From a virus, in the IMG/VR virus record IMGVR_UViG_3300042691_025142, positions 1-20,049 of that record: 20,049 bases of DNA; one strand, given 5' to 3'. The notes under the pieces were generated by a model that had not been told where the DNA came from, ran no database searches, and was given only the letters and a program-made list of their open reading frames with translations. Positions 8,338 to 14,971 of the stretch are shown piece by piece (the first letter of the stretch is position 1; every line of letters starts with the position of its first letter). The position numbers and the translations under genes were made by a program.

Positions 8338-9344
8338 TATTGTTTCATCGCTTTCAATTCACTTAATACTTTTTGTAACTGTGCTGTATTAGGTGCCGGG
8401 CCTGTTGGACCTACTCCTGTTGGTAATGGAGTCTGGCCTGAAAATACTTTATTGGCTTCGTTTATAAACGTTTCTAGTAATGTAAATAACTTATCTAATT
8501 GCATTTGCCATTTCGGCGTTGCAACTACTACATCAGTTTTACTTATTAATAATATATTATCACGTTTTGCGTTTAATACTATTCTATCAGAAGACAAAGC
8601 AATTTGCGGGTCTTTATATTGTGATAATAATTTAACTCCTAAACCTACTTTACTTTGTGCGCCTTTAAATGCATTTAACGTTTGATTGCTCGTTAAATAA
8701 ATTGAACTCTTATCCTTTTCAATATCTTCAACTACATACGTTTTCCCGGCGGGAGACGAACTAACTCCGTTCCTTAGTATTAAGATAGGCGCGCCATCTT
8801 GACTTGTTTTATACGTAGGATTAACTTGATAATTTGACCCATAATTAGCATACGTAGTTCCAAATCGTATACTATTGCCAAAACGTCCTTCTATTAATGT
8901 TTCACCTTCAAATGGCTGTAATTGTTTAACGTTTTGTTCTTTAAAATTACTACCTGGCTTAAATGGTGTATTTCTTGTTACCGTTGGGGACGTTGCTTTA
9001 GTATAATTTGCGCTTGGTTGTATATAAGACGTGTTATTGTTTGGTAGTATGTTGTAATTTACACTACCTTGTATAGTTATCGGGTCTATATAATAAAATA
9101 TAGAATCGTTAGCTACACCACCTAATGAAAAGAAACTAGGTGCTTTAAATATTAAAACATGTTCACCTACTAATGGAACGCGTTTACAAAAGGAATAAGG
9201 AGCTGCATATTCAAATAAAGCTCTGTCCTTAGTGCCAGCTAGCACTTGGATACGTATAGTACCTAACGGCCATTCATTTTCATTTTCATCCGTAAATGGC
9301 TTAAATGCAGTTTTTGTATCTTTAACTTCTGCTAACTGTAGCAT
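8337..9344 (-). CDS. gp5: Baseplate hub/spike protein, gp5-like, no lysozyme domain
   Basis: 335 residues. The N-terminal part (about 26-70, GTIRIQVL ... VPLVGEHVLIFKAPS) fits the OB-fold that caps the central spike. The motif EGRFGNSIRFG (152-162) is a signature of gp5-like spike proteins in cyanophages and related myoviruses. The segment PQIALSSDRIVLNAKRDNIL (246-265) followed by LISKTDVVV looks like the beta-helix/VgrG-like needle, and a C-terminal helix (QMQLDKLFTLLETFINEANK) and Pro/Gly-rich tail follow. Compared with T4 gp5 (575 residues) there is no lysozyme domain, so cell-wall digestion must be supplied elsewhere. The start overlaps the upstream gene by 23 nt and has AAAGGAAC as Shine-Dalgarno. 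Confidence 0.88.
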   Translation of the reverse strand: MLQLAEVKDTKTAFKPFTDENENEWPLGTIRIQVLAGTKDRALFEYAAPYSFCKRVPLVGEHVLIFKAPSFFSLGGVANDSIFYYIDPITIQGSVNYNILPNNNTSYIQPSANYTKATSPTVTRNTPFKPGSNFKEQNVKQLQPFEGETLIEGRFGNSIRFGTTYANYGSNYQVNPTYKTSQDGAPILILRNGVSSSPAGKTYVVEDIEKDKSSIYLTSNQTLNAFKGAQSKVGLGVKLLSQYKDPQIALSSDRIVLNAKRDNILLISKTDVVVATPKWQMQLDKLFTLLETFINEANKVFSGQTPLPTGVGPTGPAPNTAQLQKVLSELKAMKQ

Positions 9345-9705
9345 CTTGTTCCTTTTGTATGTCTTTTAAAGTAGCTTCTGCTTCTTTTAACAATGCTGCT
9401 TTTTCTTCTTCTGATAATCCAAATTCGTTAGTCGAACCATCGTCATTTGTTCTATTACCAGCCGACACTAAACGTTGAACTATTGCTGCTAATTTTACTA
9501 AGTGTTCATCGTTCTTAACACTTACTTCTAAATATTCTTTAATCAAAGGTACGATGACTGTAGCATCGCTAAGACTCTTAATAAGAGGTTGCAATTCTTG
9601 TATCAATGTATTTATCTGACGTTCCTTCTTTTTGGAATTATGATAAATGTCAGACATTAAATCTGAAAAAGATTTACCTTTAAATAATTCAAACTCAGTA
9701 CTCAT
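9322..9705 (-). CDS. Conserved small protein heading the baseplate operon
   Basis: 127 residues. The sequence opens with MSTEFELFKGKSFSDLMSDI and carries VKNDEHLVKLAAIVQRLV (about 73-90), a pattern I recall in conserved, functionally undefined proteins encoded beside gp5 in marine T4-like phages. It is mainly helical, acidic towards the C-terminus (EEEKAALLKEAEATLKDIQK), with no membrane segment. It is the first gene after the late sigma factor and has a class-B promoter-like motif directly upstream. Its 3' end overlaps the gp5-like gene by 23 nt, so it is likely cotranscribed with the baseplate genes. A structural or assembly function is plausible but unproven. Confidence 0.78.
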   Translation of the reverse strand: MSTEFELFKGKSFSDLMSDIYHNSKKKERQINTLIQELQPLIKSLSDATVIVPLIKEYLEVSVKNDEHLVKLAAIVQRLVSAGNRTNDDGSTNEFGLSEEEKAALLKEAEATLKDIQKEQDATVSRS

Positions 9706-9716
9706 ATTCTTTTAAT

Positions 9717-9726
9717 ATAAATATAA
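9717..9726 (-). promoter_or_regulatory. Candidate late promoter of baseplate operon (class B)
   Basis: TTATATTTAT on the minus strand fills most of the 25-nt gap between the sigma-factor stop (9731) and the ATG at 9705, with 11 nt to the start. No TTG about 20 nt upstream. It heads the run from 9705 to 1056 that encodes baseplate and fibre proteins, which fits a late promoter; the role is inferred. Confidence 0.5.
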
Positions 9727-9730
9727 GTGT

Positions 9731-10426
9731 TTAAAATGTTTGGAAAACTCCGGTTCTTTGATAATGTTGAAACTTCGACATGAAGTCTTTTTTGATTACA
9801 TTTATTACCTTAGTAATGTTTTGAGTTTCTAATCCCGTACGTTCACGTATTAAAATATATAAAGCCTTTTTATTAAAGATTTCAATATTTTCTCGTATAC
9901 GAAATAATTCAATAACACTATCAGCTACTATAATATCTTTTTTACTTGTAAAGATGCGATTTAGATTCTTATCATAATGTTCTACAAACTGGTCCGTAAA
10001 ATCTTTTAAAGACTCTTGATAGTCTGAATAAATTACCTCTCCAATAACGTTACGATTTTCATCTATAGCTTCTGGTTGTTCGTATTGTTTAAGTTTAGCA
10101 TATGCATCTTTATTTTTTGCGATGAAATGATTTATAGTAATACGAGTAAAGTAACTATAGGCTTTACCGTTAGTGTTTGTAAACTTATGTATTTTTTCGT
10201 TAAGTAAAGCAATCGCTTCATTCTTTATGTCTTCAACAGGCATATCGATATAGTAAAACTTAAACGTATGATAAATACTTTCTACTAGTTTTTCGAACGC
10301 CGTTTTTATATGTTCGTTGTAAATTCTATTTCTACGATTAGAATCAGTACATGCGTTAAATTCAATTATCGCCTGTTCCGTCTCGTCGGTGAAGTAGAAT
10401 TTGTTTCCGCTTCGTTTTCTTGCCAT
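9731..10426 (-). CDS. gp55: Late-transcription sigma factor, gp55-like
   Basis: 231 residues. Residues about 34-104 match a minimal sigma-70 region 2: YNEHIKTAFEKLVESIYHTF, then DIKNEAIALLNEKIHKF, and the characteristic GKAYSYFTRITINHFI (87-102), as in T4 gp55 (185 residues), which binds core RNA polymerase and recognises a single -10-type late promoter. The C-terminal half (about 120-231) is helical and charged and shows no clear region 4. The ATG has an AAGGAATTCGA Shine-Dalgarno and lies inside the 3' end of the preceding membrane-protein gene (61-nt overlap). Its place directly upstream of the baseplate operon fits a switch to late genes, and the class-B motif is its candidate target. Confidence 0.87.
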   Translation of the reverse strand: MARKRSGNKFYFTDETEQAIIEFNACTDSNRRNRIYNEHIKTAFEKLVESIYHTFKFYYIDMPVEDIKNEAIALLNEKIHKFTNTNGKAYSYFTRITINHFIAKNKDAYAKLKQYEQPEAIDENRNVIGEVIYSDYQESLKDFTDQFVEHYDKNLNRIFTSKKDIIVADSVIELFRIRENIEIFNKKALYILIRERTGLETQNITKVINVIKKDFMSKFQHYQRTGVFQTF

Positions 10427-10713
10427 TCGAATTCCTTGTTTAAATCTTCAATGATATCTTTTAAACTTGTAAATATAGCACCTGTTTCATCATCAGATTC
10501 AAATGAACCTAATTGGTCTGCTGTACGAGCTGCTAATAAACCGTTTTTAGCTTTACCATACAATCGTATAACAAACGCATCAAAACCAATTAATGTTTCT
10601 TCTAACTCTTTAATATAGTCTTCTTGCGCTTCAAGCTTTTTTAAGGTATTGTAATTTATGTACGCACTAACGCCTAATAAAATTACTAATAATATAATTG
10701 TTATCGCTGCCAT
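10366..10713 (-). CDS. Small membrane-anchored coiled-coil protein
   Basis: 115 residues. Residues 2-19 (AAITIILLVILLGVSAYI) form one hydrophobic helix at the very N-terminus, then a charged helix (KKLEAQEDYIKELEETL, about 25-41), so I expect an inner-membrane anchor with a cytoplasmic or periplasmic coiled coil. The C-terminus is acidic, then basic (SPTRRNRR). Its ATG overlaps the HD gene's stop (TAATG). The last 61 nt also encode the start of the sigma factor in another frame. The family is not recognised; single-helix anchors with coiled coils occur among lysis accessory (spanin-like) proteins, but nothing here proves such a role. Confidence 0.75.
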   Translation of the reverse strand: MAAITIILLVILLGVSAYINYNTLKKLEAQEDYIKELEETLIGFDAFVIRLYGKAKNGLLAARTADQLGSFESDDETGAIFTSLKDIIEDLNKEFEWQENEAETNSTSPTRRNRR

Positions 10714-11501
10714 TATTTATCTCCAAATAAATCGTCAAACATATTACTTAATTTATCCGTTGCAGGAGCAGCTGGATTGTTTGCGATACTTTCTAATTTT
10801 TGTAATCTATGTCCTTTACTAATACTAGTATTAATAGGCGTTACGGTAACGTTGGTTTCCGTTTTTACTTTATCATATTCAATCATTGCTGCCATATGGT
10901 CTGCATGATGTAATATTACTTGCATATTAGTACGTAATTTAGCATCTTTACTACGTGATAAGAAATAAGCTTTATTTGCATCGTCATACATACCATCATG
11001 TATACGAATTCCTAAAAACTCATTAAATGACATTGGTACATTATAATGTTGTAATAAATAGATTGATAAATCTGGTACTAATGTAAACGGCAATTTAGGA
11101 TTATGTGTATAAATCTTGCCTTGATTCTTTCTATGCCATTCCGAATCGTTAGGTAAATAATTCTCATTACCTTCGCCAGGAAATCCTGCTTTACCTAAGT
11201 CATGATGATATGCAGCAAATAATAATTCTTGCAAGGTATAGCCAGACATATCTGCTCCCATCTCTTTCCAAGTACCATATAATGTTTCTGCACATTTAGC
11301 TACTCGTAATACGTGGTCTACATAACCACCTGCAAATGCATTGTGATAATATTCTACGCCAGAAGCAGGCATCATACAAATACGGTCTGCTAATTCATCG
11401 TACAATACATTTAATGCGTCTGCACGTTCTGGGAACAGTCCGTTAATATTGTTTCGAAACGTTTCCCAATTCTTTAAAATTTCATGTTCTGTCAATTTCA
11501 T
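10713..11501 (-). CDS. HD-domain metal-dependent phosphohydrolase
   Basis: 262 residues. The HD-superfamily metal site is visible: GGYVDHVLRV with His63, AYHHDLGK with His100-Asp101, a further His152, RIHDGMYDD with His168-Asp169, and LHHADHMAA with Asp201. The family hydrolyses phosphoester bonds in nucleotides, cyclic nucleotides or RNA. The layout (GGYVDH then HHDLGK, then HDG) resembles the HD domain of YhaM-type 3'-5' exoribonucleases or nucleotide phosphohydrolases, but no OB-fold precedes it, so the substrate is unclear. The C-terminal 50 residues are Pro/Asn-rich. It follows clpP by 2 nt in the same operon. A role in nucleotide turnover or defence against nucleotide signalling is speculation. 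Confidence 0.82.
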   Translation of the reverse strand: MKLTEHEILKNWETFRNNINGLFPERADALNVLYDELADRICMMPASGVEYYHNAFAGGYVDHVLRVAKCAETLYGTWKEMGADMSGYTLQELLFAAYHHDLGKAGFPGEGNENYLPNDSEWHRKNQGKIYTHNPKLPFTLVPDLSIYLLQHYNVPMSFNEFLGIRIHDGMYDDANKAYFLSRSKDAKLRTNMQVILHHADHMAAMIEYDKVKTETNVTVTPINTSISKGHRLQKLESIANNPAAPATDKLSNMFDDLFGDK

Positions 11502-11503
11502 AA

Positions 11504-12136
11504 TTATAATATAACATCTATTACGCCTAATTCCAAAGCTTCCGTAGCAGAAAGAAAGAAATCCGTTTTCATTTTATCACGCCACCATGTAGCATCTTTT
11601 TGATTCGTAACTTCTACTAAAATGTTCTGTACATCACTCTCCATTATTTGTGTATATGCAATCGAAGCTTTTACGTCGTTAAATTTACCTTCGACATAAT
11701 TTAAACTTTGATGAAACATTACACTACTATGTTTGCTCATTGCTCTTGTACCATTACCACATGCTAATATAACTGCTGCTGCACTAAATGCAGTGCCACG
11801 GCAAATCGTATTAACTGGCACATCTAATCCACGCATGAAGTCAATAATAGCTAACATTTCATGCATACTACCGCCAGGCGAGTTAATTAAAAAGGTAATC
11901 GGTGTTTTAGGGTCGCCTTTGTATTTATCGCTATCTCTAAATGATTGTATAGCTCTTACCCTAACAATAATATCAAACAATGTTGTTTCCGTTATTTCAC
12001 CGCAAATATATACAATACCATCTTGTATATCCGTACCGGTCTGAAGTATATATTCTAATTCTTCGTAACCATTTTCAGCTAACGTACTATGTTGTGACTT
12101 AGCTGGTTTGCTTTTTCGTTCGTTGTATATATCCAT
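11504..12136 (-). CDS. clpP: ClpP-like serine protease (S14), catalytic triad intact
   Basis: 210 residues, the typical ClpP length. INSPGGSMHEM (84-94), the nucleophile region GTAFSAAAVILACG with Ser118, SSVMFHQS with His142, and TDFFLSATEALELGVID with Asp192 correspond to the ClpP Ser97-His122-Asp171 triad, so it should be active. The usual ASMGA around the serine is FSAAA here. Cellular ClpP forms tetradecamers fed by ClpX/ClpA; phage S14 enzymes often act as prohead proteases, but no capsid or portal gene is visible near this one. It sits between a zinc ribbon and an HD hydrolase, so it may instead modify host or phage proteolysis. The first 25 residues are a charged extension. Confidence 0.92.
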   Translation of the reverse strand: MDIYNERKSKPAKSQHSTLAENGYEELEYILQTGTDIQDGIVYICGEITETTLFDIIVRVRAIQSFRDSDKYKGDPKTPITFLINSPGGSMHEMLAIIDFMRGLDVPVNTICRGTAFSAAAVILACGNGTRAMSKHSSVMFHQSLNYVEGKFNDVKASIAYTQIMESDVQNILVEVTNQKDATWWRDKMKTDFFLSATEALELGVIDVIL

Positions 12137-12171
12137 ACAATATTATAAAGAAAAAATCTTGTAAAACCTAA

Positions 12172-12357
12172 TTAATTAAAACCTCGTTGATTTTCAGTTA
12201 CGCATTTACTACAAACAGCTGCTATACTATCTGGATTAATTGGTACCCATTCTTGACAAACCGTTCCTTTAAAATAAGGACTTTCTGCGTTACTGTTACG
12301 GCAAAGAATAAATGTTTTACCGTTTATCTTTTTCTTAGGATATGTATTATTACTCAT
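12172..12357 (-). CDS. Small zinc-ribbon protein
   Basis: 61 residues with Cys19, Cys34, Cys49 and Cys52. The C-terminal CxxC (VCSKC) plus the two upstream cysteines fit a single zinc-binding ribbon, and the segment QEWVPINPDSIAAVCSKCV looks conserved. No other domain. Its start overlaps the 3' end of the membrane protein by 8 nt and it is followed 35 nt later by clpP, so it belongs to the same transcript. Zinc ribbons of this size often bind nucleic acid or protein, but I cannot say which here. Confidence 0.78.
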   Translation of the reverse strand: MSNNTYPKKKINGKTFILCRNSNAESPYFKGTVCQEWVPINPDSIAAVCSKCVTENQRGFN

Positions 12358-13465
12358 TGAATTGTTTATTATATGCTTCTATTTGTTCTGCAGACATCCA
12401 TTTCTTTTGTTCTTCTGTTAATGGCTTAAACTGCTTCTTTTCAATTTGTTGTTGTTCGCGTTGATTGATTTCTTCGTACGTTGTAGGTTGTTCAATCGTT
12501 GAATAAACCGTCTCTGGCGATGTTTCAGTTTCTACCGTTGGTTCCGTATCATTAAAATTGTCTATTTCGTTTTGTAGACTATCATATGATTCTACTACAT
12601 CGCGCATACTTTCAATTTGTTCTTCGATAGGCTTATCTTCTTGCTTGTTGTTCGTTTCAGAAGATTTACTTATCTTAGCAAATAAAAAGTTAGCCGCAAT
12701 AACTAATGCAATTGCTAACGGGTCAAATACGAAAATAATCAATAATAAAAACCAATTGATTACTTCATCCATTGTACGTCCGGTTATTTTTGATAAGTAA
12801 ATAAGTGGACCAATCTCAGTTGAAATATCATTATCGGTTTTTAAGTTAAGAATCTTAGTTTCGCATGCGAATATAGAATCATTAACTGCACTTAATTTTT
12901 CATCCTTAGTGCTTTTCTGATTAGAAATCACATCAATTTGTTTTTCAATAAATTTAGCAGGTACTCTTACTGCTTTAGTTACGTATTGTTTAGTTCGTTT
13001 ATCGTAAACTTGTTCGGTAATAGTTGAACTACCAGACTTACGTAAATCATTTAAGTTAGTGTTAATTAAGTTAAGTTCTTGTTCTAATGCTGCTTTTTGT
13101 GTTTCGAACAAGGCTTTTTGTTTTTCAACATTTTCAATTGTAGCTTTATTAACTTCTAACTTATTAGCAGTTACTTCATAACCTGAACTAAGTAAACCGT
13201 ATATACCAGCTGAAGTAATTACCATAAGTACAATCATTGCCGCGGTTAAATATGCACGCAATACTTTGTTAATTTCACTCCAATACTGATACAGTAGCGA
13301 TGCGATAACTAATTTACTAACTTCTAATGCTGTTGCCATAATGAAGATGGCAAACCCAACACCTGCAAACAACTTAGTTAAACCGGTGATGGAATAGAAG
13401 GCAGCAGATGCTGATATTGCAAATGCTGATAAAGCAACTAATATGGCTAGTATATACTGTTTCAT
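12350..13465 (-). CDS. Four-helix membrane protein with central coiled coil
   Basis: 371 residues, no named family recognised. Predicted membrane helices at about 4-26, 30-58, 72-93 and 237-263 (INWFLLLIIFVFDPLAIALV and following). Between helices 3 and 4 lies a soluble region of about 140 residues (about 97-230) with long heptad-like stretches (ENVEKQKALFETQKAALEQE and following), interrupted by a Tyr/Lys/Thr-rich segment (150-172). The C-terminal 105 residues are acidic, Glu/Gln-rich and probably disordered. With an even number of helices both termini should be on the same side. The ATG overlaps the stop of the 56-residue protein (TAATG). It could be a virion-entry, superinfection-exclusion or lysis component; nothing decides between them. 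Confidence 0.8.
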   Translation of the reverse strand: MKQYILAILVALSAFAISASAAFYSITGLTKLFAGVGFAIFIMATALEVSKLVIASLLYQYWSEINKVLRAYLTAAMIVLMVITSAGIYGLLSSGYEVTANKLEVNKATIENVEKQKALFETQKAALEQELNLINTNLNDLRKSGSSTITEQVYDKRTKQYVTKAVRVPAKFIEKQIDVISNQKSTKDEKLSAVNDSIFACETKILNLKTDNDISTEIGPLIYLSKITGRTMDEVINWFLLLIIFVFDPLAIALVIAANFLFAKISKSSETNNKQEDKPIEEQIESMRDVVESYDSLQNEIDNFNDTEPTVETETSPETVYSTIEQPTTYEEINQREQQQIEKKQFKPLTEEQKKWMSAEQIEAYNKQFNE

Positions 13466-13635
13466 TAGCTTAACTTAATGGCTTCTTCAACCGATTCCAA
13501 TTTTTTAAGAATTTCGTTCATTTTGTTTAAAGCCTCAGTGTCGGTGATTTGTTTACGATTAACTAATTTCATCATCGTAACTAAAATGTTAATTGCCGCG
13601 TCTATTTCGCGACTTGCATGTTCTTTGTATCTCAT
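13465..13635 (-). CDS. Small helical protein coupled to membrane protein
   Basis: A 56-residue protein that I read directly: it begins MRYKEHASREIDAAINILVT and ends EEAIKLS, stop TAA at 13465-13467. It is almost wholly helical and amphipathic, with a hydrophobic core pattern that suggests a coiled-coil dimer. Support for it being real: its stop overlaps the ATG of the membrane protein (TAATG), it fills the space between a Bacteroidota-type promoter and that gene, and no other minus-strand frame does. The opposite-strand frame over the same bases has no ribosome site and would run against every other gene. Function unknown; it may partner the membrane protein. Confidence 0.75.
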   Translation of the reverse strand: MRYKEHASREIDAAINILVTMMKLVNRKQITDTEALNKMNEILKKLESVEEAIKLS

Positions 13636-13654
13636 AATCTTATTTTTTTTTATG

Positions 13655-13686
13655 CTAAATATATGATATTAATTTCATTTAATCAA
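13655..13686 (-). promoter_or_regulatory. Bacteroidota-type promoter of 13635 operon (class A)
   Basis: On the minus strand, ATTG (TTG at 13684-13686), exactly 20 nt, then TATATTTA (13656-13663) followed by G. It fits the Bacteroidota -33/-7 pattern TTTG...TAnnTTTG apart from the last base. The ATG is 19 nt downstream of the motif, giving a leader of about 16 nt for the membrane-protein/clpP/sigma-factor run. Confidence 0.6.
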
Positions 13687-13710
13687 TAATAATAATATAT
13701 TAATATTAAT

Positions 13711-13734
13711 AATAATATACTAAAGTATAATATT
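13711..13734 (-). repeat. AT-rich palindrome downstream of uvdE
   Basis: Ten-base arms (13711-13720 and 13725-13734) pair with one mismatch around a TAAA loop. It lies in the 141-nt gap between uvdE and the next gene, beside a second short palindrome (TTAATATTAA) and AAT repeats at 13685-13715. There is no clear U-tract after it on the minus strand, so it is at best a weak terminator; it could also be a protein-binding site. Confidence 0.4.
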
Positions 13735-13776
13735 TATCAGTGATTTTTTCAAACCGCTCAGAAAACGTTACTTTTT

Positions 13777-14805
13777 TTATAAATATCTTTCACGATACTT
13801 CAGTAGCGCTAACTCCTTAGCCTTAGCCTCGAGCATGATATCTAATTCTAAACCATATGTATTGATTGGTTCTAGAACATAATCTGCATGCGCCTGAGCC
13901 TTAATCTTACCAAACTCTTTATATGCCTCGTATAATTGACTGTTAGGATTTTTTTCTATCTCTTCAAACTTTAGGTTGTGCGATTCACATAAAGATAATA
14001 TAATTGATTGTTGTTCGTTTCTCCTACTCTCAGAGTAGTGTACTGCTTGTCTAATACCGGTAGGCCATGTCGATGCTGCTAATCGTAATGCTTCTTCTTC
14101 GGTTAAGTCACCAGTACAAAATTTATGATGCCAATAGTCGAATGTAATAGGAATACCTATCTCTTGATGAAATAGTTTGTACAATGTACGAACGGAATAT
14201 AAACTAGCTTTATCGTCATTCTCTAACACAACCCGTGCACGGCAACGGTCTGAAAGCTTATGCCAATTCGTAATCCATTTCTTAGCCGTAGCCTCATGAC
14301 CTAACATTGCACTACCAACGTGTATGTTAATCTTGTTATCGAAGCTAGGCTCATAACCCATAAGGTCAAATAGTTCAGAATGACGTTCTAAACCAACAAT
14401 CGTACGTTCGACTACTACAGGGTCGACAGAACCTAATACATGAAATGGGCCTGGATGCGTAGTTAGACGATGACCATGTTTACGTGCATAATTACCTACC
14501 TCAAGCAATACTTCTTTGATTGCGTCATACAAAGGTAAGTCTCGTAACTCATAATGGTCATGTCGAGGGAATAGCTCAGAACCAACACGAAACAATCGTA
14601 TGTCGTGCTTTTCGTTCCATTCTAAGATAGTTAACAAATCACAAGCGTTTTGCAACGCTAAATTACCTACATGTTCTAAGCCTTTCGATTTGTAAGTAGC
14701 AGCCGTTACACTACGACCGCTATAGACTTTCTGTAAGCCAGAACGTTTCGGTGGGTTACCCAATGTCATATTAATACATGCATAACCAATTCTACAATTA
14801 TTCAT
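13777..14805 (-). CDS. uvdE: UV-damage endonuclease UvdE/UvsE
   Basis: 342 residues of the UVDE family, which nicks DNA 5' of cyclobutane dimers, 6-4 photoproducts and other lesions to start alternative excision repair. The TIM-barrel motifs are complete: RIGYACIN (5-12), LFRVGSELFP (71-80), HPGP (His117), NIHVG (His162), VVLENDD (Glu195), FDYWHHK (Asp223, His226, His227), HYSES (His257) and HADY (His306), so the metal centre looks intact. Length is in the range of bacterial enzymes. The start is fixed by RIGYACIN at the extreme N-terminus. It is alone in its transcription unit with its own class-A promoter. It probably protects the phage genome in sunlit habitats and fits a surface-water lifestyle. 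Confidence 0.95.
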   Translation of the reverse strand: MNNCRIGYACINMTLGNPPKRSGLQKVYSGRSVTAATYKSKGLEHVGNLALQNACDLLTILEWNEKHDIRLFRVGSELFPRHDHYELRDLPLYDAIKEVLLEVGNYARKHGHRLTTHPGPFHVLGSVDPVVVERTIVGLERHSELFDLMGYEPSFDNKINIHVGSAMLGHEATAKKWITNWHKLSDRCRARVVLENDDKASLYSVRTLYKLFHQEIGIPITFDYWHHKFCTGDLTEEEALRLAASTWPTGIRQAVHYSESRRNEQQSIILSLCESHNLKFEEIEKNPNSQLYEAYKEFGKIKAQAHADYVLEPINTYGLELDIMLEAKAKELALLKYRERYL

Positions 14806-14808
14806 AAA

Positions 14809-14841
14809 ATAAAGATAAGGTCAAATAACCAAAAAAACAAA
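14809..14841 (-). promoter_or_regulatory. Bacteroidota-type promoter of uvdE (class A)
   Basis: TTTG (14838-14841 on the minus strand), exactly 20 nt, then TATCTTTA (14810-14817) and T. Only 3-4 nt separate the motif from the uvdE ATG at 14805, so transcription would begin at or very near the start codon, giving a leaderless or nearly leaderless mRNA. No Shine-Dalgarno is visible. Confidence 0.6.
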
Positions 14842-14862
14842 TATAACGTAATAATAATTTTA

Positions 14863-14878
14863 TACGCCAAATGACGTA
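14863..14878 (-). terminator. Weak hairpin between gene 14972 and uvdE
   Basis: A 6-bp stem (TACGCC/GACGTA with one G-T pair on the minus-strand RNA) around a 4-nt loop, in the 166-nt gap after the small-gene cluster and upstream of the uvdE promoter. The minus strand continues with TAAAATTATT rather than a U-run. The position fits a terminator, the sequence only weakly. The rest of the gap is AT-rich and holds no gene. Confidence 0.3.
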
Positions 14879-14971
14879 CTTTTAGCCTATTATTACGTGA
14901 AATAATATAATAATGGTATAAAGATATAAAGAGTTGTGATAAATGGGTTAGACGTGTTGAAAACGTATCTT

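Noticed and set aside
10713-11501. HD protein as a CRISPR Cas3-type HD nuclease or toxin
   Set aside because: No helicase, Cas or antitoxin gene and no repeat array is nearby; only a generic HD phosphohydrolase can be supported.
12145-12154. TTTTCTTTAT upstream of clpP as another class-A or class-B promoter
   Set aside because: It lacks the TA of TAnnTTT and has no TTG at 20 nt; the gap is only 35 nt inside an apparent operon.
13478-13666. Plus-strand 62-codon frame
   Set aside because: It overlaps the minus-strand 56-residue gene, whose stop is coupled to the membrane-protein start and which has a promoter; the plus frame has neither.
13776-13783. ATATTTAT on the minus strand at the uvdE 3' end as a class-B promoter
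   Set aside because: It lies at the uvdE stop codon, about 140 nt before the next gene, which has a better class-A site close to its start.
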